Below, piece by piece: positions 1 to 12,583 of a stretch of 64,000 nucleotides of DNA (position 1 is the first letter of the stretch; each line of letters opens with the position of its first letter). The notes under the pieces were generated by a model. That model saw nothing but the letters and a program-made list of their open reading frames with translations. It searched no databases and was not told where the DNA came from. This DNA comes from Parapristionchus giblindavisi (lineage: Eukaryota; Nematoda; Chromadorea; Rhabditida; Diplogasteridae): NCBI GenBank assembly GCA_943737045.1, contig CALSFV010000232.1:930001-994000 (forward strand), written 5' to 3'. The translations under genes and the position numbers were made by a program.

Positions 1-160
1 TTCATGTTTGATGTTGATTTGCTTTGCCTTTCCTTTTTTTCTGACCTGTATTGCAGTTTTACGAAATGAATATATACGCTCTATAACGAAATTCAATTCT
101 GCATAGTTTATATACGGTCATTATGATCGCAATGAATCTAATGAAAATAAAGTGTTGTAA
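1..160 (+). other. Probable 3' flank of another str-like gene left of the window
   Basis: The first bases closely match sequence just downstream of the stop codons of gene A (from about 6420) and gene F (from about 43929), where a TTCATGTTTGATGTTG-like stretch and a later ATACGG-CATTAT motif recur. This suggests that a plus-strand paralogue ended shortly before the window. No coding exon is visible here. Confidence 0.4.
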
Positions 161-210
161 AGGCTAAATCGATTCAATGGTGGGCTATAACTATTCCTCG
201 ATTTACCCTA

Positions 211-330
211 ATTGGTAATCAAGCTAACCGTAATGCATGGGTAATCAGAATACCCCGAATATGGGCAAATGGATACCACGATACACCTTGTTTTTGAACG
301 ATTTCACCATATTTGGGAAGTATACTTACT
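211..330. repeat. Diverged copy of the TIR element in intron 1 of gene F
   Basis: The stretch with ATGCATGGGTAATCAGAATA and ATATGGGCAAATGGATACC matches 40660-40745, the right part of the element at 40415-40758. The terminal inverted repeats are not clearly preserved here. Confidence 0.55.
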
Positions 331-561
331 GTGTGATTAACATATAACAGAATTTGTTACATGTTGTGTTTGCAACACAATGCGTCGATGTTCATACATT
401 TGGATCGTTCGGCTTACACCCGCAGAAAATCAATTGTCTATAAGGTAAAGTCTATTTACGTAATTCTTCCCTTATTGATATGGTACTTCGACCCCTATGA
501 GGGAGGAATTCCATAATGTCACGCTGCTAGGGAATTTTTTCTCCGTGTACCATGCAACATA

Positions 562-682
562 TTAAAGGGAGCGTAACCTTTCTCAATGGTTTCTTCGACG
601 CGCAATGCTCTCTCGTTATTAGAGAACAGAGTAATAGTGGGCAAAATGAAGAGACCATTGAGTCAGGTAACGCTCCCTTTAA
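562..682. repeat. TIR element, TTAAAGGGAGCG family, copy 1
   Basis: This element of about 120 bp starts TTAAAGGGAGCGTAACC and ends with the inverted complement. The internal GCGCAATGCTCTCTCGTT and AGAGAACAGA segments are shared with copies at 3150-3267, 29784-29915 and 60498-60616. It looks like a non-autonomous DNA element (MITE). A short open frame inside it is not a gene. Confidence 0.8.
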
Positions 683-1434
683 AGGGAGACTGCCATTCAA
701 AAATTTCTCTTCAATATCATTTAATTTAGGCTAATTAGACAATGTAAAGTCAAAAAAATTTTTTTTTGAAACGTTTAGATGTTTTTTGAAACAAAAAGAT
801 ACAATAAATCGTTCCGATATGCAAAGATCATGTACAGCTGAAGCCGATAAAACTCACTGTATAATTCGTTCAGATTTTTTTAATAATTTTTTTCACTTAT
901 GTTTATGATGTCGAAGGCATCAGATAAGTTATATGACCTCAACTTGACTTGCTTGGCAGACTCGCTTTAAGTTGATAATGAATAGTATGTACAATTAAAA
1001 GTTATTCATGCACGGTAATATTACAACGTGTTAATGTTGTTAATATCAGAATATATCGTACTTCATGGTGTTACGTCTACGTGTATCGAGATGCACGCAG
1101 CTATCCTTAATCTTGCAAAAGTTTGCCGTAATATTGTTTTTGAGGGTTCAGAGATGATGGATTATGTGTAATATTATCCATATTAGTAACATAGTAGTAA
1201 GCATTCGCGTAGTGTTATATGTTAGCATGTCTCTCTTTAAGGGCGCTGGGTGATGAATGATATGATATGGCGATTAGTAGCATTAACATAGATTAAGCAA
1301 TCCATACTACGCACATATTATTCAGATACGATATTTTTTATAAAATATAATATACTTAATCGCAGTGAAAATCATCCAGGGGGGCATTCAGGGACACGGT
1401 TGTAGTAAAGGAGAGTGAGCACCATTGTATTTAT

Positions 1435-1553
1435 TAAAGCGACACCCCAAGCTAATTTGAAACTCTACGCTCTGGCCACACTCTCTCGTTTTCCTTGCCT
1501 ACGAGAGAATATTGACAATGCGGAGAGTAAAATTAGCTTGGGATGTGCCTTTA
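1435..1553. repeat. TIR element, AAGCTAATTTGAAA family, copy 1
   Basis: It begins AAAGCGACACCCCAAGC, continues with TAATTTGAAACTCT, and ends with the inverse (AATTAGCTTGGGATGTGCCTTT). Sibling copies lie at 1874-2002, 4707-4820, 58119-58220 and 62941-63058. The family shares an internal CACTCTCTCG segment and is about 120 bp long. Confidence 0.8.
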
Positions 1554-1873
1554 ACCATCTTTCGGTTCATTGTAACATCATAGATGGTTATGACGAAAGT
1601 ATTAAATCGTGTATGTAACAATGAATTGTATCCGCTTGTACTGAGAGCAACGAACAACGAAAGATCAACACACAATTATATTTATATTAAGATCCATTAG
1701 TCTGATTTGATTTCCGCCAGGAGTATGACGGATATATGATAATGAACCAAAGAACGTGCTGGTATGCATGAGATGATTTTCAATAAGGTTTGGAGCAATT
1801 GATAGACGATTGTCCAAGTCTGGATCTCTTGACGACCTAAAATTTGTGTCATTACTAGGCAATATTAGCCAAT

Positions 1874-2002
1874 TAAAGCTTCATGTGTTAATTTACAACT
1901 CGATCTGACCACACTCTCTAGCTTTCTTTGTCTACGAGAGATTGTTACCAGTGCGGAGTGTGTATTGCAGTGCGGAGAAATTAGCTTAGGTTGTGCCTTT
2001 AA
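1874..2002. repeat. TIR element, AAGCTAATTTGAAA family, copy 2 (diverged)
   Basis: It shares the CTCTCTAGCTTTCTTTG and ACGAGAGATTG core and the terminal TTAGCTTAGGTTGTGCCTTT with the family. The left end is more diverged than in copy 1. Confidence 0.65.
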
Positions 2003-3149
2003 ACAACATCGACACTGACTATGAGGTCTTAAAAGAAAGGGAAATGTGATACTTGCACCAACATAAGAACAAGTATTACGTAAACTGAATATGATATTTT
2101 CTCAGATTTATTATGATAAGTGATGACTGGCAAATAATAAAGGAAAGGAATGTTATTGTGATAGAATCTGATAGACCATGACAATATGAAAAGGTGGCGA
2201 AGAGTATGCGAGCAAGAATTATGATGAAATAAATTGTCGAAGGCTACTTATAACCGGACATCACTTCACCACTGATTAGATGTAGTGTTTACTCGATATT
2301 TTGATCTAATTCATTGACATAATAAACATCAGTATTTAACATTTGGAGTAATCGTTGGGATAATGGAGGAGGGAACCGATTCGCCAGGCAACTTTGCTAT
2401 CAGTGTGCTCGTGGTTAAATATAATTTCAATATAAGACTTATCGCGCGTGTGAATTTGAATAATACCGAATATTAGTCATGACTTTTCGACTTCCTTCTT
2501 TTTTATTTATGAATGCTGTATTGCGATTATGATTTGGGTAGCGCTTCCCCTACAATCTTGTTACTTTTATTAATATATTTTTTACTAATAACTTAGCTAA
2601 CTTTTTTTCCATAGAATATAAACAACAATCCCCATGCTAATCGTAGCGAAAGTCCATCATGCAAACTCAACGGACCCCTTCTTTAACACTATGCGCAGGC
2701 AGATTAAATGTCTCGTGTGGATTGTCTCCGGGAAAAAAGTCTAAAAAAGTTTTTTTTTAAATTTTTTAAAAGTCAGAAAATTTGCCATCCTAATAAAATG
2801 TATTAGTTTAAAGAAAATTATTTTACATTAGCTTGTCATTAGCTTCATTAGCTTTAAATGAATAAATGAACAGACAAGGCATTTTTGCCGGACATGAAAT
2901 TAGCAGACTGTATAAGGCAATGACGCACCGTAATTGGCTGAGTTAGTCATTTCCTGCTTCCGTAGAGACTGTACCGTATTATATCGGGTACACGATATAC
3001 CTATATAAGGTGGTTGTCCCTGAGGCACATAGTCATTCGTGAGATATTCTGAACAAGTATGCTTCCTACTGCCTTCTTCCTAAAAAAAACAGTGGAGGAA
3101 GAAGGCAGTATGGCAGATCTCACCGATTGTTTTTTTGTGTAAAATACTT

Positions 3150-3267
3150 TAAAGGGAGCGAAACCTCATTCGATGGTCTCTTCGACGCGCAATGCTCTCT
3201 CGTTGTTAGAGAACAGAAAATAGTGTGCGCAATGAAGAGACCATTGAGTGAGGTCACTCTCCCTTAA
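3150..3267. repeat. TIR element, TTAAAGGGAGCG family, copy 2
   Basis: It has the same termini and internal GCGCAATGCTCTCTCG segment as the copy at 562-682. It lies about 150 bp upstream of the start of receptor gene A, so it may overlap that gene's promoter region. Confidence 0.75.
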
Positions 3268-3413
3268 AAAAAACTTCCTTAATAATTTGGACATTATTCC
3301 CCAGAACTGTCCCGTGACGGAATTATTTATGTGAGGAAATTGTTTTTATATCCATTTGAGATTGACAAAACTCGATCTGGCAATCGCGTGTCTCAGGTGC
3401 AGCAAAACAAAAT

Positions 3414-6144
3414 ATGGAAAGCTACTATCACCAGGTAAGTGTAATTGTTTTTCTTCAAATTAATGGAGTCGTGTAGCTGTATTTTTTCTGTTATTATTCA
3501 CTGAGTTCTTAATTTAATTAATACATATAATAAACACACAGCCGACCATGTCCGACTTTTGACTAATTTCGCAAAGAAATATGATACATAGTTTAATATA
3601 CTGTTGTTATCTAGAAGAATATACATAAAATTGTACTGTATATCCCAAAAATTGCAGCTCTTCACTCTCAGCACTCTATCCATCTCAATCATCGGCAATG
3701 TCCTACTAATATTTGCTGTTTATCATTCAAATAGCTCCCATCTCGGAGGATATCGATATTTATTAGTTATTTTTGCCTCTGTCGATGTGATGATATCTCT
3801 AATGCACGCTTATCTTATCCCTGTGAGAAATTTCACATTTAAAAAAAATTTAATTCAGGGTTTAATTTAATCGACTGTTGGTTCTCTATTGATTGAATAG
3901 GGTTGCGTAGAAGGAAGAGAGTAGTCTACCCAACCTCACCCCAGATAGAAAGGCCGAAGAATGAAAAACCATATCGGCTTTGATGCTTAGGAATATCACC
4001 ATTAGCTGATTTAAAAAAAAGTATAAAGGAATTACTACAGAAATAAGACTTTTACGACACTAGATTCTGCGACAGCTGCGACACTTGTTACAATTAGATA
4101 ATCTTGATAATGAGTGTTTTAATAATAATAATATTAATATTAATTATACTAAATTAAGGTTATCGTCGGAATCAAAAGTGGTTTCATACTCTACATTGAA
4201 CGTGCGCAATATGCCAATCAGTTATGGGGCAAATTTTACCAAGTCTTGCTCGTGACCTGTCATTATGAAATATACATAATTCTCGTCTTCCACTTCTTTT
4301 ATCGATATAAAGCTGTATGCCGGTAAGCACTCACAAGCGTTTAAAAAATTAAATTATAATTAAATATATTCTATGTAAGGCCAAAATTTCTCGAAGGCAC
4401 CAAACCAATTGTATATCCCTTCGCTGCTGTGATCATAAACATTGGCTTCACTTCAATCTTCGTTTACGTCTCACTCGCTCTAGCGTTAGTTTTTTTGAAT
4501 ACGTCGTTATTCACTTCACCAAAATAAAAGATGAAAATATTCTTTGATCTCTGAACTCGCCATAATTGCTAATTTCATCATATCCTCTACAGTGACAACA
4601 CTGGTACGGAGGAGTATTTCACAGATGTTCTGAGATCTCTAGTAGAGAAAGAGGAATATATGAATAACACCGTTTACGGCGGAGGCATAGTCTGGGTGAG
4701 CTTTATAAGGCGCACCCTGTTGTGAGCTGGTTTTTCTCTCTGCTCTCTCGTAGACAAATAAAGCGAGAGCGCGTTGCCAGAGCGGAGAGTTTCAAATTAG
4801 CTTGAAGTGTCTTAGCACTTTTATTCTTAAATTTGGAGTAATTGTGGTTTACGCAATTAGCTTGTTTGTTGTTCTTGTGTTGCACATAATTTATTGAATT
4901 TGGAGTTGATGTCAATCCATATTTCACATATTTTCTTGTACTCGAACATTTTGTACTTGTTGAAACACACTTGTGATGCACGATAAATAAATACATAAAT
5001 AAATAAATAAATAAATCGGTTACAGGACAAGAATGACCAAATGGTTCGACGAACGGGCATCTGTTTGCTCGTATGCATAGCCACATTCACCGCCACTTTC
5101 TTCGTTATCGGAGCGATGATAGTTAGAGTTATCGCGGAGATGCGCAAGTACAGGTGAGCCGCCAAGATGATCGGATTTAGTCAGATCATCGAGGCCCACG
5201 CAGACTAGTCCATGATATTGTATCGTGCTCGATGATTCCTTTAAGATTAATTAATTTTTTTTTAAATATAGAAAAATCATAATAAGCGAAGACCTATGAT
5301 CTCGCGGGGTGTGATAGATTTAAATAAGTAAAATAAAACAAAGCTTGAATAATTACAGATCTATTGTGAGCGACGCAACTCGAACGCTTCAATTCAATTT
5401 GTTTCGCGCTCTAGTTATTCAGGTCGGTCTGTAGTCGAAAATATGATATATTCATCGTCCTATGTAATAATATGTATTATTTTTCTCGTCGACTATGAAC
5501 AAAGAAATATTTTGAAAAAGAATTCAATAATAACGACTTTTTGACAACTTAATTTCCTCGAATGTTCCAGGGCTCGGTTCCTTTGATATTGTCGTACACT
5601 CCAACCTCTATTATTATTGTGTCGCCAATGTTCGGAGCATCGTACGGTGAAATCGCCAGCTATCTCCTTCTCTGTTCCGCGATCTTCCCTGCGCTTGACC
5701 CTTTCCTGATTATTATATTTATCGACAGGTTGTTCTTGGCACACTCTATTGTTCTTCCTAAAAGTTTTAAGACTCAAACAAAGATACTTGACAAGGTGAA
5801 TGATATATTCACACTGAGAGAAAAATTAAAGTAACCTAGGGTTTGAAACCCCTTTCTAAGGGTTCGGTTCCCGTACTGCATGCCGAGCAGGGTTTTTTTC
5901 ATCTCATTGCAGCAGAGTGCAGAAGATTTGTATGAAAAAATGCGCTCCAAAACTGTATCACGTCTTTCAAAATTGATTTAACTCTTATTATTATGAAAAA
6001 AAGAAGATATTTGATTTTTAACATTTTTGCAGTTTACGATTGACCGTTATAAGGTGGTTCCGTCGGATAAAGAATGGAAAGGAACCAACGAGCAGTTTGG
6101 AATTACGCTACAAATACTTAACAACAATGTACCGACGTGCTTGA
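3414..6144 (+). CDS. Gene A: Str-superfamily seven-transmembrane chemoreceptor, intact
   Basis: I rebuilt nine exons: 3414-3434, 3658-3822, 4159-4322, 4380-4484, 4593-4695, 5026-5153, 5359-5422, 5571-5728 and 6033-6144. Every intron is GT-AG, phases agree, and the open frame gives 339 residues, a usual length for the family. Exon 2 encodes the first membrane segment, then LGGYRYLL and a conserved Pro. Exon 3 carries HYEIYIILVFHFFYRY, like the HFIYRY motif of Str receptors. Exons 7-8 encode the cytoplasmic TRTLQFNLFRALVIQ stretch and the family hallmark FPALDP before the basic tail. Such proteins are putative odorant or pheromone receptors in the plasma membrane of sensory cilia; the ligand is unknown. 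The start is the ATG of the tiny MESYYHQ exon, a pattern seen in the paralogues. Intron 5 contains a TIR element. The C-terminus (SSLELRY) is shorter than in B, D, E and H. Confidence 0.9.
4707..4820. repeat. TIR element, AAGCTAATTTGAAA family, in intron 5 of gene A
   Basis: It contains the CTCTCGTAGACAAATAAAGC core and ends with GGAGAGTTTCAAATTAGCTT, matching the other family copies. It lies in the 330-nt intron 5, which is longer than most introns of gene A. Confidence 0.7.
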
Positions 6145-6949
6145 CAGAAGTCATAACCACAGTACTCTGTAACTTTGCCATCCGTCAGATACAATAGATA
6201 GCCCAGTCGCAACTCTTACTCTAGATACTAGATACTATTAGGGTGTCCGAAAAGTCTTTGCACTTTTTTCACCATTCATATTTTATCAAATAATAAACGA
6301 AGCAATTGCATTTAAATTGCGGTAATATGTAACTGCGCAATCCCATTACAGTAGCCAACTCCTAGATTATTCTAGCAACTCTCACTATTCACAAAACGTG
6401 AAGTATGGCTGTCCGGAAAATTCATGTTTGATGTTGTTTTGTATGATATTTCGCAGCGTTGAGAGATAAATATACAACACTTATTCATGGTTCACATACG
6501 GCCATTATATTGTACATTTTTTTAAAATTGAGTCATGAAACTTCACATATGATATTTTGCCTGGAGCTGAAAATGAACAACTGAATTCCTTGGAGAAAAA
6601 AAAAACTTCGGCTTTCTTAGAAACTGTTGTAAAGAGAAAAAAAACAATACGCATTCGTGCGATCGATATTCATCAGTATACTATGTATACTTTATTATAT
6701 TATAATTATATTCGTACTCAGTAAATATTGGGTCAAAATGCATTTAGAATAGGTTGATCATTATCGTTTCTTGGGCCAATAATGTTTTTACATATGCCAG
6801 CTTGAATACATTCCGTAATAGCAAATGAGTCATATGTAAAAAAAATGTTTTCCGCAATTTTGGTTCTAAGTCTTCAGAGATTATCTATCGTATATGAACA
6901 CAAAGAAAGAATACTACGGCAAACATTTGTGCAAGATAAAAGGTGAGGA

Positions 6950-7110
6950 CCCGCTAATGTTCATGTAAATCCATCACATCTCTCATGTGCGAATGCCAAG
7001 TGATACGCAAGAAGTTAGAGCACACACTGATCTATGCAATACTACGCAGTGGTAGACGTTCAGACTCTTTGTCGGTTCGAAACCTATTGGCGAATTTTCA
7101 CAATTTTCCA
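6950..7110. repeat. Possible tRNA-derived SINE-like repeat
   Basis: ACGCAGTGGTAGACG resembles a tRNA A box and GGTTCGAAACC resembles a B box about 30 bp later. A related stretch occurs at 30131-30260 inside gene E, and a weaker one near 11710. The folds are too poor for a functional tRNA. Class III promoter-bearing repeats have this layout, but the SINE call is inference. Confidence 0.45.
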
Positions 7111-7248
7111 AAAAAAAGTGCGCTTTGGCTAATTGATGTTATCAGCGATCAATAAGCAGAATAAATATTACACGATATGTAGAAGAACTTTTGCTACCTT
7201 TCTGTCTTCACAATTTACGCCTACGATTTGAACACATTTATCTAGAGG

Positions 7249-7676
7249 TCAAGGAATGAGAGCTCTGATATGCATAGCGCTCCACTTCTTACTTCTCGCC
7301 TCGCTGAGAAAGTTGACACCGATTGCGTTCCGGAAGGAATCGCTCCATCGCGTGATAGGCCGGCCCTTTCTTCTTTTCCTTCGTGGGAACCATTCGATTA
7401 CAGATTGGCTCCACTTCCAGCAGTTGTCCTTCGCAATCTTGTGTAACCAAGACCATTTCCTCATCTGAGCAGTGCGGACAAAATCCCGCACTCTAGTAGA
7501 ATCTCGCAGCCGCTCATTGGAGACATGATCAAGTAAGGTACAGCCGAAAATTCCCCCCCCCCTATATTTACATCCTGTGGATTAGTTTTTGAAGTCATTC
7601 CGACAGTTTTGTCCCCATTTAGTACCAAACCCACTGTTCCCAGGGCCCGTTCTAATTCCCTCCCCATAGTTCGCAA
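7249..7676 (-). mobile_element. Non-LTR retrotransposon fragment (C-terminal part of a LINE ORF)
   Basis: Two overlapping frames on the minus strand carry remnants of a LINE reverse-transcriptase C-terminus. One reads VGLVLNGDKTVGM, like the thumb-proximal GL-x-LN-x-x-KT motif. The other reads KGRPITRWSDSFRN, like the terminal GRP-x-x-RW-x-D motif. The frameshift and small size show a dead, truncated copy. A shorter related piece (PTRWSDLFRK) lies in the plus frame near 60785. I cannot tell whether it belongs to the same family as the LINE at 35006-38176. Confidence 0.6.
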
Positions 7677-8118
7677 TTAATTCACGAAAATATTCGAGGG
7701 ATTCACCTTTAACGTTCATCATTCTATCCGAACAAGATAATAATAATTATAATTATTAGAATGCGGGCACGTATTGAACATGACATATTAGGATGCACAC
7801 AAGAAAATAGAAGGATACTTTACAAGCAAGTCTGGGGCGTCGGATCCGGACTTCTGGATTGAAGAAATTTTTCTGTTGATCGGTTTGGAAGAATACAAGT
7901 AGGGGTCCGATTAATTTTCATATTTCAGACAATTTTTATCGTTCTACATGCAGCATAAGCAGTGAACATCGAAAAATTAAGAAAAAGAACTAAATAATTG
8001 AATTTTAATTGAATTACTAAACGATTAGAATTTCGAAATATAATATCGATAGAGAGTTCCATACATTTACAATACGATTTGAACAGAAATTAGTGGAGTA
8101 CTGTGGCTCGGACTTCAG

Positions 8119-9846
8119 TCAGGCATCTCGGTACATCGTCGTGTTATGAGTTGATGTCGTTATGTATGAATGCCCGAATCCCACAATTGTCGTTGGTTCC
8201 TTTCCATTCTTGAGCCGACGCATCCACCTTACAACGGTAAATCGCAAACTGCAATATCTTTGTTTTTTTTTAAATTTAAAGGCAAAAGTTAAGACAGTCC
8301 CACCTATCAATGAATATAATAATCAGGAAAGGGTCTAGAGCAGGAAAGATTGAGGAACATAGTAGTAGATAGCTGGCGACTTCTCCGAGCGAAATTCCGA
8401 ATATTGGTGTCACAATAATAATTGTGGTTGGAACGTACGACAGTATTAAGGGAACCGATCCCTGAAATTTTGGAAAAAAATGAGTTGTACTTTTTTTTCT
8501 TTTTTTTATTATTATTCAAAGAATTTATTTGCTCATGATAGGCGAGAAAAGGTAATATTATTTTTATATTTTGAGATGGATTAATCATGGTTTCTGCCAC
8601 AACCAACCTGAATGAGTAGAGCGAGGAACAAATGGAATTGGAGCGTTCGAGTAGCATCGCTCATGATAGAGCTGAAATTTTTGAGGGAATTTTTAACCAC
8701 TCCCGTGGAGTTATGACTAGTGACATATATCACATAGTTGGGGAAGAAGCTTTCAGTCTACATCCAGTCAGCTTCCTGACTAGCGGCTCACCTGAGTCTG
8801 CGCATCTCAAAGACAACTCGAGCTATCAACGCCCCGATAACTACAAATGTAGCAGTGAACATCGCTATGGCCACCAGTAGTGCGATGCCCATTCGAGGAA
8901 TGATTTGGTCATTCTTGTCCTGCAACCAATCGGCATTAACTCAAAAATATAGGAAATTTAAAAAAAAAACAGTGCGTTGTTTTCAGAACAACACAAATGT
9001 GGTATACGTTAGTTAGCACTTTGCAGTATGTTCGAAAACAATTGCCAAAATTCTTCAATTATCAAAAAGTACAACCTTTCCTGCACATGTTTTTTGCGAT
9101 TAATAAGCTTAATTACAATAAAATATAAGTTTTAGAATAACTTGCTACCTTTCTGTATTCACAGTATGTTCATGAAAATATTCGAGGGGCTCACCTTTAG
9201 GAGTAAAAATGTTTAAAACTCTACCCAGAATATAACTCCGCAATAAACAATGTTATTCATGTACTCCTCATTCTCTACTAGAGATCGCAGAACATCAGTG
9301 AAATACTCATGCGTGTCAGTGGTGTCACTGTAGTAGAAATAGAGTTCAGATGACAAGAAAATAAAAGTGAATAAATTCCGATAGAGTGATAGGTGTATTA
9401 TGATGTGAAGATTATTATAATCTTTTATTTTGGTGAGTTTTGAACATTGAACAAAAATGCATCTCGTATGCTAAATAATTCAAATAAACTAACGCTAGTG
9501 CGAGAGCCACGAAAACGAAGATTAAAGTATAGCCAATGTTCACGAGCACTGCGGCAAGGGGAAATACGATTGAATTGTTGATTTCTAGAAATTTCGGCCT
9601 GAAAAAAAAGTTTTTTTTTTTATGTAGATTTCATTTTTTAAATCCGTTCAACGCTTGTGAGCGCCTACCTGCATATAGCTTTGTATCGGTAAAAGAAATG
9701 GTAGACGAGAATTATGTATATTTCATAGTGAGAGGTCACATGAAAGACTTGATAAACTTTGCCCCAAAACTGGCTGACATATTGCGCACGATCTATGTAG
9801 AGTATGAAACCATTTCTGAATCCGATGATCACCTTAATTTACCATC

Positions 9847-9879
<33 letters not shown>

Positions 9880-10546
9880 ATTATTACTAATATCATTATT
9901 ATTATTCCATCCTCTTTTTTGATCAGCTGTTCTTCATCTGCTGTAAAAAATCTTGGTAAAGTAGATGGAAAAGTGAAAAATAGTGTTTATTTTGTGATTT
10001 TCCATTTACAGTTCCGAGGTTTCAACACCGCATCAGTATCAAAGCCGCTACGCTTTGATCCTTTCGAATATCAAGCACTAAAAAATCCCGAAATTTCTCA
10101 GAAACGGTGCAACCCACGAAGATTCTTTTTAATGTGAAACTTCTCACAGGAATAAGAAAAGCGTGCATTAGAGATATCATCACGTCAACCGAGGCAAATA
10201 TAACTAATAAATATCGATATCCTCCGAGATGGGAGCTATTTGAATGGGAAACAGCAGATATGAGTAGGATATTGCCGATTATAGAGATGGAAAGAGTGAC
10301 AAGAGTGAAGAGCTGTAAGAGAGTAATGGTTGTGATATACAGTACTATGATTATATTTTTCCTATGTATTTAACATATTTCATTTATTATGAGTAATTGA
10401 GAAATCAATAAGAAGGTTTTGGATCAGATTTGTGTTCGTAATATATTAATATATTGAATCAGGAATTCAGATAAAAGAAACTAAAACAACATGGCTCAAT
10501 TCGATCGAAAAATATTTACACTTACCTGGTGATAGTAGCTCTCCAT
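8119..10546 (-). CDS. Gene B: Str-superfamily seven-transmembrane chemoreceptor, intact
   Basis: The nine minus-strand exons, in order of translation, are 10526-10546, 10148-10312, 9669-9832, 9494-9598, 9225-9327, 8792-8919, 8608-8671, 8304-8461 and 8119-8248. All introns are GT-AG with constant phases, giving 345 residues. Exon 1 encodes MESYYHQ. The HFFYRYKAIC motif is in exon 3, DKNDQ starts exon 6, and FPALDPFLIIIFIDR is in exon 8. The C-terminal tail (SYITTSTHNTTMYRDA) is basic, then Thr/Ser-rich, and is shared with G and H. Exon 5 differs slightly (DTTDTHEYFTD), with Cys in the VYCGVIFW segment. It is a predicted plasma-membrane sensory receptor with unknown ligand. Genes A and B are convergent, with about 2 kb between them. 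Confidence 0.9.
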
Positions 10547-12347
10547 GTTTTGTTATGCTAGCAAATGATGATTATTACTGTAATCATCTTAGCGATCCCC
10601 AGGCTGATGTGATAACTCCCCAGCCTTTCTTTATTTTCAGAACTAAAGTTCAATAACGGTGGAGTTTGCTTAATAAGTGTTAATCGTTGCACTCTGTTAT
10701 TAACAATAACAAAAATAGCAAATAATAATTTATTCCTTGAATCACCCGCCGGACTTCGTGTACCTTGATTAACGGGTTGTACCTTTACCATTACCTTTAC
10801 CTTTAATTTGTTCCTTCAATCTAACACTTCGGTAGATGGGATGTACTGATTTGTTAGATATGTGCAGCAGAACTGTTTTTTAATTGCAAATATCTAATAT
10901 TGACCGTCTTAAAAACATGTTTATTTGTTACGAGAGTAGCCACAATGCACGATAGTACGTAGATCATAGATAGAAGAGGGAAGTAAGGGAAAGGGAGTTG
11001 ATCGATAAAATATTTTTGCATTTATTGTTAGCAGCTAGTTTAGCAATTTCACATGTACATTGTATAAGTATAATAAAATACAGCAAATAATTCATCCTCG
11101 ATGAAATTAATTTGCTATTGGATATTAAAATTCATATTGTCACCGATTCTTATCGAGTCATATATCAAGTGAAAGAGCAAAAAATTCTGAATAACAAACT
11201 TCAGTTCATGACGACCTGTGATCTTTTTTTCAAAATGAAGGAAAAAAGTAATTTTCCCTCATTATAGTTTTTTGCGGTTGGGGGGGGGGGCTCATAATCG
11301 ACCAGGTTTTGTATCTTACTTACTTAGTTACTTAGTAGCTCCGTCTTCTCCGGATAATGCCCCACGGATCACATCCCTCAATTAGCTTCTAGTGATACCG
11401 AACGCGCGTAGTGATACCTGCCGCTTCAGCGAACAGAGCTATGGAATTTTAGCGGAGCACGAGTTTAAAATATCGATGGAAAATGTCGATTGGTATGTCC
11501 CGTGGGCAAGTTTTGAAACCACTTTCAGTCTTATCCTCCTCAATCTAAACATGGATCGCTTTCAGAGTCGTTTGGTGCTTCCGTTGTTTAAAACAAGTAA
11601 ATCTATTAGTAAATAATCTATTAGTAAATTAGTATTAGTAAAAGTAAATAAGACAATTTGCCATAAGTGCAATGACTTAATATCCCAATCGTTCCGATTT
11701 TGTTCACCCATAGCAGGTTCGAAACCAGTTGTCAAATTCGCACAATTTTCAGAAAGTACTCGTCTTCTACACGAAAAAAATGTTGCGGGGGAAGTCGGTT
11801 TAATGAGTTTTTTGGATACTAAAATGGCAAAACTATAGATCACATTGCCGTAATAAGCTAAAAATAACATCTGCGAGACACTGTTTTATGCATAATCTCG
11901 ATAATAAGCAGAGAGTTTCAAACATTTACAACACGATTTGAACAAAACTTAGAGATCTATTGTACATCGGCGCTTACGAAGAATGCGGGAATTTCTAGAG
12001 GGTGATACTATATGTGAAAATCAATTCACTAACAATAAGAATACATCTCTGTTCAAGAATATCAAATGAGATAAGCGTCTAGAATACGATGTAGGAGTGA
12101 GACAAAATTCAGAATAGATATTAATGTTCATTACATTCTATTTTCATTCTATGTGATTGTAAAAAAAAGATTTAATATTTCTGATTTCTGACTTTTCTTT
12201 TTTTCTTTCTATCTTTTCTTTCTAACTTTTCTTTTCTGCTTCTTTTCTAAACTTTTCTGGAGAGTCACACAATACGTTGTGCTGTTTGTTCTGGTTGCTG
12301 TATCTGACGGATGGCACAGCTTCAGAGTACAGTAATTCGGACTTCAG
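10547..12347. other. Gap between genes B and C; repeats only
   Basis: I see no coding exon. Around 10893 there is a diverged piece of the TTGACCGTATAAAAT element family (TGTTTATTTGTTACGAGAGTAGCC). A run of ten G lies at 11281-11290. A GGTTCGAAACC box near 11717 belongs to tRNA-like repeat debris. Short T/C-rich tracts lie at 12195-12250. Confidence 0.55.
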
Positions 12348-12583
12348 TCAGGCATCTCGGTACATCGACGTATTTTGAGTCGAGGTCGTTATATATGAAG
12401 GTCCGAATCCCACAATGGTCGTTGATTCCTTTCCATTCTTAATCCGACGGATCCACTTCGCAACGGTAGATCGCAAACTGCAATAAAACACCTTACATTT
12501 TTTTCCATTTACGGTCCTAATAATTTTTGAATAAAAAAAAGGGATAACAAGGATATTTTTTTTCATTCAGCCTGGATATACAT

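Larger units (their letters stand above)
683..3413. other. Gene-free stretch with repeats
   Basis: No exon of the receptor family and no other convincing coding sequence is visible on either strand. The stretch holds two copies of the AAGCTAATTTGAAA TIR family (1435-1553 and 1874-2002), one TTAAAGGGAGCG element (3150-3267), and a hairpin around 3067-3112 whose arms read CTGCCTTCTTCC and GGAAGAAGGCAG. The rest is AT-rich sequence I cannot assign. The promoter of gene A must lie near the right end, but I recognise no defined element. Confidence 0.6.
6145..8118. other. Intergenic region between genes A and B with repeat debris
   Basis: No receptor exon is present. The left part is the 3' flank of gene A, with short matches to the flank of F and to the window's left edge. 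A sequence beginning TTAGGGTGTCCGAAAAGT near 6239 resembles a mariner terminus, but I found no partner end. A tRNA-like repeat lies near 6950-7110 and a LINE fragment at 7249-7676. A run of about ten C is at 7552-7561. Confidence 0.6.

Noticed and set aside
552..734. Short plus-strand open frame
   Set aside because: It lies almost wholly within a TTAAAGGGAGCG TIR element and has no family match.
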